Of a stretch of 64,000 nt of DNA, positions 35,331 through 47,145 are shown piece by piece. Position numbers and translations under genes: made by a program. Source of the stretch: Brasenia schreberi (lineage: Eukaryota > Streptophyta > Magnoliopsida > Nymphaeales > Cabombaceae); the NCBI GenBank assembly GCA_036023115.1, contig JAYKKT010000086.1:17902501-17966500 (forward strand). Reading direction: 5' to 3'. Position 1 is the first letter of the stretch. Every line of letters begins with the position of its first letter. Below the pieces are notes generated by a model. It did no database searches, was not told the DNA's origin, and was given only the letters and a program-made list of their open reading frames with translations.

Positions 35331-37329
35331 ATGTGACTATTAGCCTCTTCCTTGATGTCACGATCCCCTACATTATTAAAATCTGAAAATTACCTTGTTA
35401 TTCTTGATGTTTGAAAATATCTCTTTCATTTCTTTCTCCAATATTTCTCTTCATTGACCGTTACATACTCTTTTTTCGGTGAATTACAACTTGAAGCTCG
35501 ATTCAATGCAATTATTGAACCATCCACTATCTTTTAGTGCTTCGAATCCGATCGAAAAAGAAAAAAAAAAGAAGAGAAAAAGAAAAAAACAGGAAAAGGA
35601 GGCAGATTCAAAAAGAGTTTCACAAAGGGTCTTGAAATGACCCAAAACACAATATGAATTTGTTTGAGTCAATTAGGATCCAATTAAAGATCTGGGGATT
35701 ATTTTAGTATGAATTTATTCAGAACCGACCGAAATCTGAACTGTCTCTCCAAAAAACATAACCAAGATACCATTGCGTCTCATATGGTATGACACGACAC
35801 ATTCTACCCAAAAACCCACAATGGCATGATTTGGAGCCAAAATCTTCCATTTTTAATGGTGTTTCCGGCTCATCAGCCGCAACAAACCCCGTTTTTGCCT
35901 GATTTTATCATAAAAAAAAGTTGAAACAAAAAGAAACCCTATTTTACCTCAAATCTTGCCGTTTTTTCTGTTAGCTCAGCATGCATTGGACGCTTAGAAT
36001 TTCTCCTTCGGCATACTTTATATTTTTCAAAATTATCATATCCCATAACTGGGTACTGTACCCGATACGGATACTGTACCCGTACCTGTGCAACGTAGAT
36101 GCCTTGTAAGTCGCCAATTATTCTGTCCCGGCGACCATCGACCATCGATTGACCAACAAGATATGATCAGTGAGCTTCCATATGCCTTGTGCGAGATTGT
36201 CAACATCTCTTCTTCGGAATAAGCCCTAACATAGAAAAGTCCAATTTTTGCTCCCCATCATCCCCAAACGGGAAAGAATGATTCTAGTAATCATCGTTTT
36301 TCAATGCACTTTTAATTGTACACATGGGAAGAGCAAAAAGGAGGCTTAAGTTTATAGTGCTACAGTTAGTTGTCGCACCATCCAGAGTATCACGCATGGG
36401 ATAACAAACTCTGGATGTCCACTTGTATAAAAGTGATTATATAAGCGATTCGTGTCATATTAATGGCTGATAACAACTTAACGATCAGCTTCTCGGTCCC
36501 ACCAGACTCTTTTGGTGACCTGCTACATGCACTGCATGCATGCTGTGGGGAAGCGAGTTGACAAATGACAAATGCGACGTTCGACATAGGCTAAATAAAA
36601 GCACATAATAGCAAATTCACTGTATAGAACTTCAATCTTTTCTTTTATATTGTATGAAGGTGCTTTCCTTTGTAAATCATATTGTGAATCGATCAATATT
36701 TTCATTGTTTGGTAAAAGAACAAACCACGAACTCCCACGAAAAAGTTTTATAAAGCTACTTCCATAAATAAAATGAGCCCAACGAGCAATATCCAACATA
36801 CCACAGATGGACTCACAAGTCGAAGGTCATGAGTTCAATACCCAAGGCATCTGGCTTCGACTCCCCACTGTACCAAACAAAAAAGAAAGAAAGAAAAGCA
36901 TATTTGAAATAGTATAAATTAATTCTTCCTTGTAATTGAGCTCGATCTTGTAATATATTAGCATTTAAGTTAAGAAAACTGGATCATATTTTCTCTTTAG
37001 AGGCCTCCCTCTTCCTTTTGAAGGTACAATCTTGTGTCATATCTCCCTAACAATATAGTAGACACTAAGACGCCACATGAAATGAAAGGCATTTAAATGA
37101 AGGAGAGGCCGAATGTAAATAGAAATCATAACTGCCTTTCCCGATATAAGTAAGGAACTTTATGTAGATTTCTCAAAAAGCACTTAGAAATTAAAGCGCC
37201 CCCGGTCACATCCTATCACGAGTTTCTTCTCCCTCTCCCCTCTCCCTGCTCATGGGAAACCGTATTCTCTCCACTGGTTTTTTTGAAAACTATGTTCTGA
37301 TTGATACAAACAACAATACGGCAATACCA
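35331..37329. other. Unassigned region with a possible SINE trace
   Basis: No gene recognised. At 36810-36880, AAGGTCATGAGTTCAATACCC resembles a polymerase III B-box (GGTTCRANNCC-like) followed by a short A-rich tail at 36879-36899, as in tRNA-derived SINEs, but an A-box is not clear. Short GTACCC/GATACGG repeats lie at 36050-36090. A (GAAAAA)n-like purine tract is at 35555-35600. Confidence 0.3.
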
Positions 37330-37758
37330 TCGCCACTAAAACCACAATCATCCTTCTCTTATGTTTATTTCTTCGCCTGATTCTCGCTACTTCCGAGCTT
37401 TCAGTTGTTTGCCTTTGAGCTCTCCTAGGTACGCTTGCAGCGAAATAGAAGGTAAGTGATATATGGTTTTTAAGGTATCCTCGCAGTGGAGTTTTTCGGG
37501 AAAAAATGTTTTTCTCTTGATATGTTATTTGTTATGCACTGCTCTATATTTATAGAGCAGTGCGTGCTCCTTTTTTCTAAGTTATCCTATTGGGCTTCCC
37601 TCATCTGGAGCATTCTTATCGAGACTGCTACCGAGATTTCTGGTAATGGTCCGATTGTTATGGTCATTGTATCTTCAACCCGAGATATAAGTAACGGACT
37701 GGATGGTCAGTCCAGTCGTTACTTGTGTTAGGTTGCCGAGAATGGCCACAACCTGACA
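37330..37758 (-). mobile_element. 3' LTR of the minus-strand copia element
   Basis: Starts on the - strand with TGTCAGGTTGTGGCC at 37758, directly after a purine-rich tract (GCCAAGTGGGAGA), and shares blocks with the 3' LTR at 54746-55143 (GCCATTCTCGG, GTAACG.CTGGACTG.CCATC, GAGGGAAGCC). The TATA box is in a perfect 28-base palindrome at 37536-37563. The end (about 37330) is estimated from the length of the other LTR and is not proven. Confidence 0.7.
37536..37563. promoter_or_regulatory. TATA box inside a 13-bp-arm palindrome
   Basis: On the - strand: arm GCACTGCTCTATA, centre AA, arm TATAGAGCAGTGC. The TATAAATA core promoter word spans the centre. Position fits the U3/R border. Confidence 0.65.
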
Positions 37759-40700
37759 TCTCCCACTTGGCCATTCGAGCCAAGTGTACTGATATACTGG
37801 TTCTCATCCCACTTTTGCAGGGTTTACCTAGTAATGTCCTTTCATGATTGTTGCTGCAATCAATACCCGTTGTGTGGTTGTTTTCCTACACAACAATCAA
37901 ATATACCTCAAACCCGTTTCGTAACATGTTTTGAGAAAAGTTTCTTTGTTATGCCTTTAGTCAAGGGGTCTGCCAACATATCATTTGTTGGCATGTATGA
38001 AATGGATATTTCCTTTCTCATAACCATATCATGAACATAGTGGTATTTAACCATTATATGCTTGCTTTTTTAGCAATCAGCTCTACTCTTAAATGACAAT
38101 TGGCTCGTCGGTTATTTCCAACTTCAAATCATGTATGAAGCGGCTTATCCAGACGACACTCCTTGCAGCCATACAACAAGCCACATACTCAACTTCCTCT
38201 GTATGCAATGCTACACAACCTTGTTTCTTACATGCTCAAGAAACAACACCTCCAAATAAGAATATTTTCCCTGAGGTAGATTTGCTATCATCTTTGCTTC
38301 CAGCAAAGTCAGCATCTGAGTATCCTACCACTTTTAGTTCATCCACTTGAAAACACAGTTTCAAGTCTCTTGTTCATTTCAGATATCTTAAAAATCCTTT
38401 TTACAACTATCTAGTGTTGCATCAAGGATTACTTTGATATCTACTTAGAAGATCAACAGTAAAGTTGATATTAGGTCTTGTACATAACATAGCATATATC
38501 AAGTTACCCACAACTTATGCATAAAGAAAGTTAAGCTTATCGTCTCTTTCACCGGGGCAATCAGCCTTACTTACTTTAACCCTTTTTACAATGGGTGTAT
38601 CAGTAGACTTGCATTCACCCATTTTAAACTTTTTGAGGATATAATCTATATATCTCTCCTGACTCATGCATAAGAGTTTAGATTATCTTTCTCGAGAGAT
38701 CTTTATACCCAGGATATAGGATGCTTCCCCCATATCCTTCATTTCGAACTTTGAGTTTGACCATGACTTGGTTTTGACAATCATCTCGTTGTCGTTTCCA
38801 GTCAATAATATGTCATCTATATATAATGACAAGATGACAAAGTGACTCCCACTGTTCCAAACATATACACAGTGATCAAGTTTGTTAGCCACAAACCCAA
38901 ATTCTATAATGATATTTTGAAAAGTCAAATATCATTGGCGAGGTGACTGTTTCTCACCATATAGGTATTTTCTTAACCTATACACTTTATTTTCTTGGCC
39001 TTCAACTATAAATCCTTCGGATTGCTGCATGTATATGACTTCATCTAAATCTCCGTTTAGAAAATTTGTCTTTACATCTAACTGATGTAAGTTTAAGTTA
39101 TAATATGCAGATATTGTTAGGATTATTCTTATGGATGCAAATTTCGCAATTGGGGAATATGTCTCAGCATAATCTATCCCCTCCTTTTGCGAAAATCCAT
39201 TTACAACCAATCTCGCTTTAAACTTGTCGATTAAACCATCAACTTTGTATTTTTTTTTCAGAACTCATTATAACCTATAGTTTTTCTTTCTTTTGGTAAA
39301 TCAGTCAATTCTCAAACTTGATTTTTCTCAATGGATTCAATTTTCTCATCCATGGCTTTCTCCCAGTTTGTTGCTTCCGATGAGTTCATAGCTTGCTGAT
39401 AAGTCAAGTTATCAGTCAACTCATCTAAATTTACTAAATTACACACTTCTTCTACAAGATTAGTGTGATAATCTTTTAAGTATGACAGAGTGACCCTAGG
39501 CCTTTTATGTACACATAAGGTTTTAGTTGTTCGATGAAGATCTTCTATGGGTTCTAATGATGATTGATCTAGGTCTACTAGATCATCAGTACATTCATCA
39601 TTATTTTTCAGGATGTCATTCTTAGTATCTTCTAAGAATTCAACATCTCTGCTTTCTATCAGTTTGTGGTCCTTATGATAAAATCGATATCCCTTTGAAC
39701 CTTTTGGATATCAAATGAATATACATCTTAAGGACCTACTGTCTAGCTTATCTCTAGATTGATCAAGGATCTTTACATGTGAAATAGATCCCACCTCCTT
39801 AGATGACCTGGGTTGGGTTTTCTTCCAAACAACATCTCATATGGTATAGTGAATACAACTTTACATGGTACTCTGTTGAGTATGTAAACCGTTGTACTTA
39901 CTGCTTCTCCACAAAATATCCTTGGTAGAGAGACATTAATCAACATTGACCTTGTCATATTCAGCAATGTTTTGTTAAATCTTTCAGCTACACCATTTTG
40001 TTGAGGTCTCTTGGACATTGTATTTTATTTTGCAATACCAAAGTCTTTAAAGAATTCAAGAAATTCTGCTGAGATATATTCTCTACCTCTATCTGATCTT
40101 AAGACTTTGATTGAATGTCCTAGTTGGTTTTTTACTTCTTTCTTATATTCTTTAAAAGCTTATAGTGCCTCAAATTTATGTGTTAAAAAATATAAATACA
40201 TATATCTTGAGTAATCATCGATAAAGGTTATAAAGTAAACCTTTCCACGATGTGTCCTTACTTTAAATGGTTCTCATAAATCCGTGTGAATGACTTCCAA
40301 CAAGGTTGTTGCCCTTGTTGATTCTTTAAAAAAAACTTTTCTTGTCAGTTTTTCTTGTATACAAGCTTCACACTTGTTGAAAATATTTTCTTCAAATCTA
40401 GGCAGTAAGTCAAAGTTAAATAATTGCCTCAACTTTTCCAGACTTATATGCCCAAGGCATTTATGCCACACATTCACATCAATATTATAGACACAATCAA
40501 TATGAGCAAAAGAACTTCCAATTTCATTATCATTTAGTTTGAACAATTCATGCTCTAGATCAAATTACCCAGAGAATAATAGTCTCCCATGTTTCCCCAC
40601 ACTCACCTTGACATGGATAAATATGACCTCAAAACCTTTCTTTATTAAGGCAGGAACCGAGACCAGATTGCGCCTTATTGATGGCACAATTAATACATCA

Positions 40701-41405
40701 GTCAATGCAATCGATTTGCCTTGTACAAAAATTCTAAAGGACCCAATACCCAAAACATCTGAGAATGTGTTGTTTCCCATGTACACTCGATGTTCGCTTG
40801 GCTTGTATTTCTTTAGATATATTGCCCCTTCCTTGGTCTTTGAGATATATCTAGTAGCTTTGGAGTCAATCAACTAACCTATCACTCAGCGATACATATA
40901 CAGACATTCTAATATCATACAGATTATGTCCTGCTTCTCTGATTATCCGTGTTGTGAGTTGTTCCCTCTATCTTTCTTGTTGCGGTAATTCCTCTTGTAG
41001 TGTCCCATCTTTCCATAGTTGAAACACTTGACCCGAGAAGCGGTTTTCTATGATTTTTTTTATTATTTTTGCCAAACTTTTTGTTTGGTTTATTTTTCTT
41101 CTGGTTGGGTTTGGAGCTAGACCTTATCTCATCTTGTACCACTACCAATTTTTCTTTCTTGTTCTTGTTCATATATTCGTACTCTATTGCTAGTTTCAGG
41201 GGCAATTCCAAAAGGTTAATCTTTGGCCCTAACTTGAGGGCAGTGATTACCATGTTTCATGATGGGGGTAGACTGTTCAGGGTCGTTGATATTTGCATCA
41301 GTTCTGGATGACTGAATTTGCCAGGGCTAGGTCCCTAGCCATTACTAACATATGATTTAAATGTTCTATCACGTTATCTCCTCTCATTTTAAAGGAGTTG
41401 AGCCT
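37759..41405 (-). mobile_element. Ty1/copia internal region, 5'-truncated
   Basis: Reads right to left: gag tail (41405-40924, EYEYMNKNKKEKLVVVQDEI), protease with STRYISK-like DSKATRYISKTKEG (40873), GAG-pre-integrase (VNVWHKCLGHISLEKLRQLF, 40475-40415), integrase (KRPQQNGVAERFNKTLLNMT, 40015-39955), reverse transcriptase (KEGIDYAETYSPIAKFASIR, 39190; YIDDILLTGND at about 38820-38790) and RNase H traces to 37830. Gene order PR-IN-RT-RH defines copia. Frameshifts interrupt it; 38928-38683 and 39210-38932 are the longest RT pieces. Gag is cut at about 41405 and no 5' LTR is present. Very close to the + strand element at 49.3-55.1 kb, and so the same family. Confidence 0.88.
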
Positions 41406-41621
41406 GCATCCAGGACACTAACTATTACATCTCATACACAAGAATTAGTCCTTATGATATATATATATAAAGCCGGACCCTGCTCACCTCAACATGACTC
41501 CTGCTTTTGGATCGAGCAATTTAAAAGTTTAAGTTAAGAAAAAGATAAGAACAATATTATTACACTTACACTCCCAAAATGCAGTAACAATCAATTGACA
41601 GGATCCAATCATACATATAAG

Positions 41622-41658
<37 letters not shown>

Positions 41659-41876
41659 TATGTGTAAAATGTGCACACCACATGAATGCTTAAATGTGTG
41701 AAAGGATCTCAATGGTACCATCACTGTGATCAAAGAGATTCAATTTTGAAAGTAAAAGGGTACTTTAGTGCTTTTCTTTAATAAATGCACTTACGTAATT
41801 TACACGTTTTGACTTAAAGATCTCAACTATTAATCTTGTCAATCAAATTAGTTTATGAATAGACTATGCTTTCTCT

Positions 41877-41944
<68 letters not shown>

Positions 41945-43263
41945 GTGTGTGTGTGTGTGTGTGTGTGTATTTGTATGAGTGATTCTATTATTCAGCTCAC
42001 TCGTTGGTTTTGGATGGTATAAGTGTAATAACAATGTATTTCATACTTTTTCAAAATCATTTAAAATTTTTTAATTATACTTATGACCAAAAAGTAATGT
42101 TTGGACCTGTCAAAAACGATTAAGATTGAGTATATATATAACTAAAAAAAGCTGAAACCCTAATTATGAATGACTCATGTTGTTGGAGATATGCTACAAA
42201 TACATACGGGTGTGCATTTTTTGGTTCATAAAAAACAAAACCCAATTGACAGTGACGACCGATTCTTCGTTTATCTACTATTAAAACATATATACTTAAT
42301 CTACAAAATACTAAAAGTCAAGCACAAAACCGAGCTGAAAATTCAAGAATTAAACCTGAGGCCAGACTGAATCGGCAGTTTTACAATGGTAGATGAAACT
42401 GGAGAGGTCGTACGTAGTTCAGTTATGATGTGTTTGATTTGTGATGTCATTCACTTGATACTAGAACTGCAGGCTTAGACTCCCATAAAACACATCCTTC
42501 GGTGTTGCTTGTGCCTATAGCCAGCATGAAATGCATGCTCACACCACGTCTCATGAATTGTGCTGGCTGAAGCGCACCGCACCAGCCCATCTCTTTTAAG
42601 CAAATTACAATGCACAGGCGTAAACTTTACCGCTTTTCAAGGTCCAGCCAGCACGGACCGCACATTCATGTCTTACTGGCATTTTTTAATCGTTAGACCG
42701 GTTTACCCGAAACCGGCCTTGCCTACGAAGATGGATCCCCGAGGGACGTAGGTATCAAGTTGGGGTCTGCCTAACCCCAGATTACCTAAAAAAAACAAGT
42801 TACAAATAGCAGAGAATGGTCTCTGAAGGACCCATTATTATGCTAAATAATTAATCTTTGAAGAACACGGGGCCAAGGCTCTTCTGGCGAGCTTGTCAAC
42901 TTGCAATGACGGTCAGGTGCAGAGTCACTAGTTCGATATCAGGGTGTACATATCCAACAAGTTCTATCCAACGCTAGCTTGCCAAACATTAGCTAGCTTG
43001 AGCTTGGAACCTCATAACCGATCCCTTGGAACTGATGTGTCAAACCTTCACGATCCAAATAAATCTAGGTCATTCACGTCGCCTCTCACCTGACAGGGTC
43101 GACACAGAAACCCGGCTTCGGCCTGCCAATTGTCAAAAGAAAAAGAAGAAAAAGGTCGGAATCCATCGTAGCCCCGTGAGGTTTTACACCCACACACCAA
43201 TTTGGTTCCAATACCGTTGGTTTTCCGAAAAGCGGCTTTCAGAGCATTCGGTATTTCCTTCCC
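41406..43263. other. Microsatellite-rich intergenic region
   Basis: GA tract at 41636-41658, (TA)n 41879-41942 followed directly by (TG)n 41944-41967. A GGGGTCTGCCTAACCCC motif lies at 42762-42778. A B-box-like CTAGTTCGATATC at about 42929 may mark a SINE remnant. No gene recognised before the WIP copy 3 promoter. Confidence 0.4.
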
Positions 43264-43271
43264 TATTTAAG
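43264..43271 (+). promoter_or_regulatory. TATA-like box of WIP copy 3
   Basis: TATTTAAG, 110 bases before the ATG at 43374. An ATG TTC TAG mini-ORF lies in between (43325). Confidence 0.4.
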
Positions 43272-43373
43272 ACCGGATCGGTCGTCTCTTACTTCTGGCT
43301 CTCTTCTGTGGGATCGCCAGGGAGCATGTTCTAGAGAATCCGGCGGAGTTCCGGCCTTACAACTCGCGAGAAG

Positions 43374-43621
43374 ATGGGCGGGATGTTCATGGGTGCCAGG
43401 GCGACAGTGAAGCAAGGGGGCCAAACAGATCTGGGTCTGAGATGGACCCAAACCTTGACCTGGAGCGGGTTCTCTCAAGACGACCCTGAGAGCGTTGGGT
43501 ATTGCCTGGACCCGAACCCGAACCGGTTAAGGACAACCGGAACGCTGGGGAGATCAGGAAGCAAGCGGACGACGAATCGCTTCGGAAAGTTATCTTCATG
43601 AATTGCTGGGGTCAGAATTAA
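43374..43621 (+). pseudogene. Wound-induced (WIP) protein copy 3, frameshifted
   Basis: The ATG at 43374 opens MGGMFMGARATVKQGGQTDL GLRW, which resembles the longer WIP subtype (M.A..A.VQG..DQG.RW). The family C-terminus is present too, but in another frame: AGEIRKQADDESLRKVIFMN followed by CWGQN and TAA at 43619-43621. In the C-terminal frame a TGA at 43487-43489 blocks translation from upstream, and in the start frame the reading runs past the signature to a later stop. One small indel between about 43490 and 43545 would explain this. High GC content against AT-rich flanks suggests recent coding origin. Either a young pseudogene or an assembly error. Confidence 0.65.
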
Positions 43622-45143
43622 CAGGACCCGACCTGGTTTGAGTTTCGAACCAAGAAATAGAGAAGAAAACTGAATAACTTCTTCACTTCTTCCTGCCAGG
43701 ATCCAGTGGATCCGGTCACCAAAACGCACTCTGTGACCTCAGAAAACCGGATCTGCTGGTATCATGAAATGGGTCGGTCCTGATCAATCGGAAGTGGACT
43801 CCCCTTGATTTTGAGGTTTAGATCAGATTGGTCCTGTTTCATTGTAAACTTTTTGTACTTATTGTAATCAAGGAAGATGGTTGCAGTGGGTAAGTCTCAC
43901 CCATTTTCTCAAAAGTTTCATCTTTCCAACACTAATTCAGTAAATCCGATCAAATTCCCCGGTTGGACGTTTGGTTGCATTGGAAACTAGAATTTGACTT
44001 GGTCTTGTTGAGTTCGACCTAAGTTCGACTCAAGCTTGATGTGTAAGGGAGCTGAGCTCTAGCTAACCAGTAGTCCCTTGCGAGTCTAATTGAACTTTTG
44101 CATGTCTACACATACAAATTTTATGTTGTTAAATTAAGAAAAAATCATTAACGTGTGGCCCAAGCACATATTATACAGGGGCTTCTAGTAGAGGGTTATC
44201 TCAGAGCTACTCAAGTTCATGAATGGTAGCATCCTTATCCGTCACCGGACCCACCATTTTGGTATTGTGACACAAAAATATGTGGCTGAAATGTGACATC
44301 CCTATTGGCACATGTAGAACTAATTGAACAAATATTTAAAACTTTGTTTTCTTTTAAATAAACAGTTTAAACTTTTATTAACAAATTATTTTAAACCGTC
44401 CGTTCTGTTATACAAAATTTTAGAAACTTTGATTTTACAATTTGTATTGGAAAGCTCAAACAATTTCTTGGAAACGTTTCAACGTGGGTATAATGGAGGT
44501 AGAGTTGCAGCTTTTACAATGATGCCTATTGCATGGTAAGGTAAAACAACTCTAACCTATCCAGGAATGGTGTGCCCAAATATTACACGACGATGAGGTA
44601 ACGGTTGAACCAGTAAAGTAGGGCTAGTTGTTTAACACCGAAAATTCTTCCATCAAAATGGATCCGACGGACCTAAAAACAGAAGGATTAGTAGCAAGCT
44701 ACGCAAGAAGAACGTGATTATGATTGGTCATGATCAACCCATTAAAGTAGTAGGCAACAGGAGAATAAAAGCAAAGAACCGTCTTTGAGAAAAATGGATG
44801 AAAGAACGAAATCTTGAACCATCTCCACCATTCTATAAAAAAGGAGGTTAAATGAGCATCAAAAGAAGGAAATATCAATTCACATTTACAATCATACATG
44901 CAGCTTATATTTCCCTTATAGTTGTGGCCTTCTTACTATAGCTTACAATTTTTCTTTTCCCTACTAGTTCCTTGTAAAACCCTTTATCTCAATAAGATAT
45001 ACTTTTTCTTTTTTCATCTTAGATTTGTCTTACTTTTAGTATCTTGAGTGGGGTCTGCACCTCTCTAAGTCCCCACCACCCATATTATTATTATCAAAGC
45101 TTTTGTTACCAGACGAATTCCGGCACTCGTGACGATGCCCATT
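43622..45143. other. Unassigned region
   Basis: 3' flank of WIP copy 3, then AT-rich DNA. GTGGGGTCTGCACCTCTC at 45048-45065 is a partial copy of the GGGGTCTGCC motif. No gene recognised. Confidence 0.3.
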
Positions 45144-45263
45144 GCTGCCTTTTCGGCAAATATACACAAAATGCATTTACTGGTTTTTGTTCCTTCTTGC
45201 AAAGGCCCCCAATAGGGATTTATTTCCACCGGGATCCGGCTATTACCGCCCACAAAGAGGAGA
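45144..45263 (-). mobile_element. LTR fragment (R/U5-like), minus strand
   Basis: Its complement aligns with 56264-56374 (TCTCCTCT..GTGGGC.GTAA.AG, GGAAATAAA poly(A)-type signal, CTTTTGC.AGAAG.AACA.AAACC, CCGAAAA). The two are therefore parts of related LTRs in opposite orientation. Confidence 0.55.
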
Positions 45264-45789
45264 GATTAAGTGGGCATCCCAATTGTCTCGTGACTTAGTC
45301 GCCCGACTCAACCACAACGGTAACACGAAGGTGGTCGGCCAGCAACCGTAGATTGTGTTACAAACCGCACAGGTGCAACCCATGCCACTGTTGGTTGCTA
45401 TTGCAAAGGATAGCAGTTGAGTGTTGTCCTTGTTGATCCAGTTGGAGAGGATTGTTTGCAGTGTGGTGCAGGAGAGACCCGAACAACAAGGAGTTGTTGT
45501 TTTGTTGCAAGTGTTGAGGAAGGACCTACCAACTGTTGCTACGGAGGGTTCATTGCTGGAACCTTGGGGTGGAGGTGGGAATGTCCTGCCATGAGAGCCA
45601 TGATGTAGGTCTCCCTGTCGTGCTAGTGGTGCCAGTGGGAAGACCGACTGAAGGGGAGAGAGTTCTGCTGGGTGTGCGGTGTAGGCTTCCCTACCATTAT
45701 GAGAAGGTGTCCTACCATCTGCAAATGAAGGTCTCCCTGCTCGGTCCATTGCTACAGCTATCGTGCAGATCAGATCTAGGGCTCAACTG
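45264..45789. other. Unassigned region before gypsy gag
   Basis: ORFs on both strands (for example 45243-45749 -) without known motifs; Gly/Arg-rich + frames probably belong to the decayed leader of the following gag. Confidence 0.25.
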
Positions 45790-47145
45790 TTCGATGAGGA
45801 CAACATGTCTAGTGTGCAGACTGATGCAGATTAGGTGGCAAACTTGGAGGAGTAGATTCACCATCTCTAAGTAGAACTTAACTATGTTCGTGTCGATCCG
45901 TTACCGTCAAATACCATTGCACCACTACCGCGGTCTTGACGGTAGATGCACTACATGCCCTCCTGCGGCTTACAGCTACCGGTGTCATTCCAACAACAAC
46001 CCTTACCCGACGGCCGAAGGTACTCAAACCCCAAAAGTTCTCTGGAGTGAGGGACTCCAAAATAGTGGAAAATTTTCACCGCAATGTAGAAACCTATTTT
46101 GGCAACCACCCAAACTTCGGAGGATAACCAGCTCTTGATAGTCATTTTCTACCTGCAAGGTGATGTAAAACTATGGTGGGATAAAACAACGTGTAATCGG
46201 GCTCGATGAACAACCCGTGGTCACTACATGAAACGAGGAGATCCGACCACAGTTTTTTCATTCCTATACTCATTAACAAACTTGGGAGAAGATCTTAACA
46301 ATGAGGCATATCAGGAACCTACTCGAATACGTACAAAAGGTTTATTCCGTCCTTCATAAGATCGATGATATAAGACATAAGGATGAACTCTTTTTATTCG
46401 TGCACGGGATCCAAACATGGGCCAAAGTCGATATGAAGCAGTACAACCCCATGAATGTATAGGAGGCCATGACAATGACCAAGGGGTTGGTAGATGTACG
46501 TGGGAATAGGAGAGAGAAGAATGGAGACAATTCACCCGAGTGGTGGCCATGGTGACCATGGAGGTGGAGGAAACTGAGGTGGTTCGTCCGACCGTGGTGG
46601 ACATGGTAGATAGGCCAATGGCAATAGCACCTATCCAAGATAGGCCACTGCAACCACTAAATCACCGGGTGCACAAACATTAGGCACGGGTAGACTGTAG
46701 AAGCAACGGGGACTAGGAACATATTATGCCTGTCACAGTCCCTACTAGATGCAGGACTGCCCACAAAGGGTAGATGTTACTGCGGTTGGTTGAGGAAGAT
46801 GGTTCTCAACCCAATTCGGAGGATCTAAGAGAACAGTGCATGTGACGCCCATATAGGTGTTGAACACGATGAAGGTACAGGAGCACTCGATTTCACAACT
46901 GGATTTCATAGAGGCATAATTTGACCGGTATCAGGTGCATGCCATGACAGACGTGGGTGTCACCCTTTCTATCATCTTAATGGCCAAGACACGGGTGTTG
47001 GCCATGACACGGATGAAGGTACAGGAGCACTCGATTTCACAACTGGATTTCATAGAGGCATAATTTGGCAGGTATCAGGTGCATGCCATGACAGACGTGG
47101 ATGTCACCCTTTCTATCATCTTAATGGCCAAGACACGGGTGTTGG
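45790..47145 (+). mobile_element. Ty3/gypsy gag remnant with internal tandem duplication
   Basis: Coiled-coil-like start (RAQLFDEDNMSSVQTDAD, 45779-45830), then PQKFSGVRDSKIVENFHRNV (46038-46100), matching the gypsy gag 'P..F.G.RD...V..F...E.YF' block. It is followed by a frame change and traces of the capsid region to about 46350. Later WSTQFGGSKRTVHVTPI-type sequence and TDVGVTLSIILMAKTRVL suggest the gag-protease region. A 144-base tandem duplication is inserted (46868-47011 and 47012-47145). No RT follows. Many stops. Confidence 0.6.

Noticed and set aside
38093..38350. 85-codon plus-strand ORF
   Set aside because: Antisense of the copia RNase H region on the minus strand.
45243..45749. 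168-codon minus-strand ORF
   Set aside because: Low-complexity, overlaps an LTR fragment, no motif; likely chance openness in GC-rich DNA.
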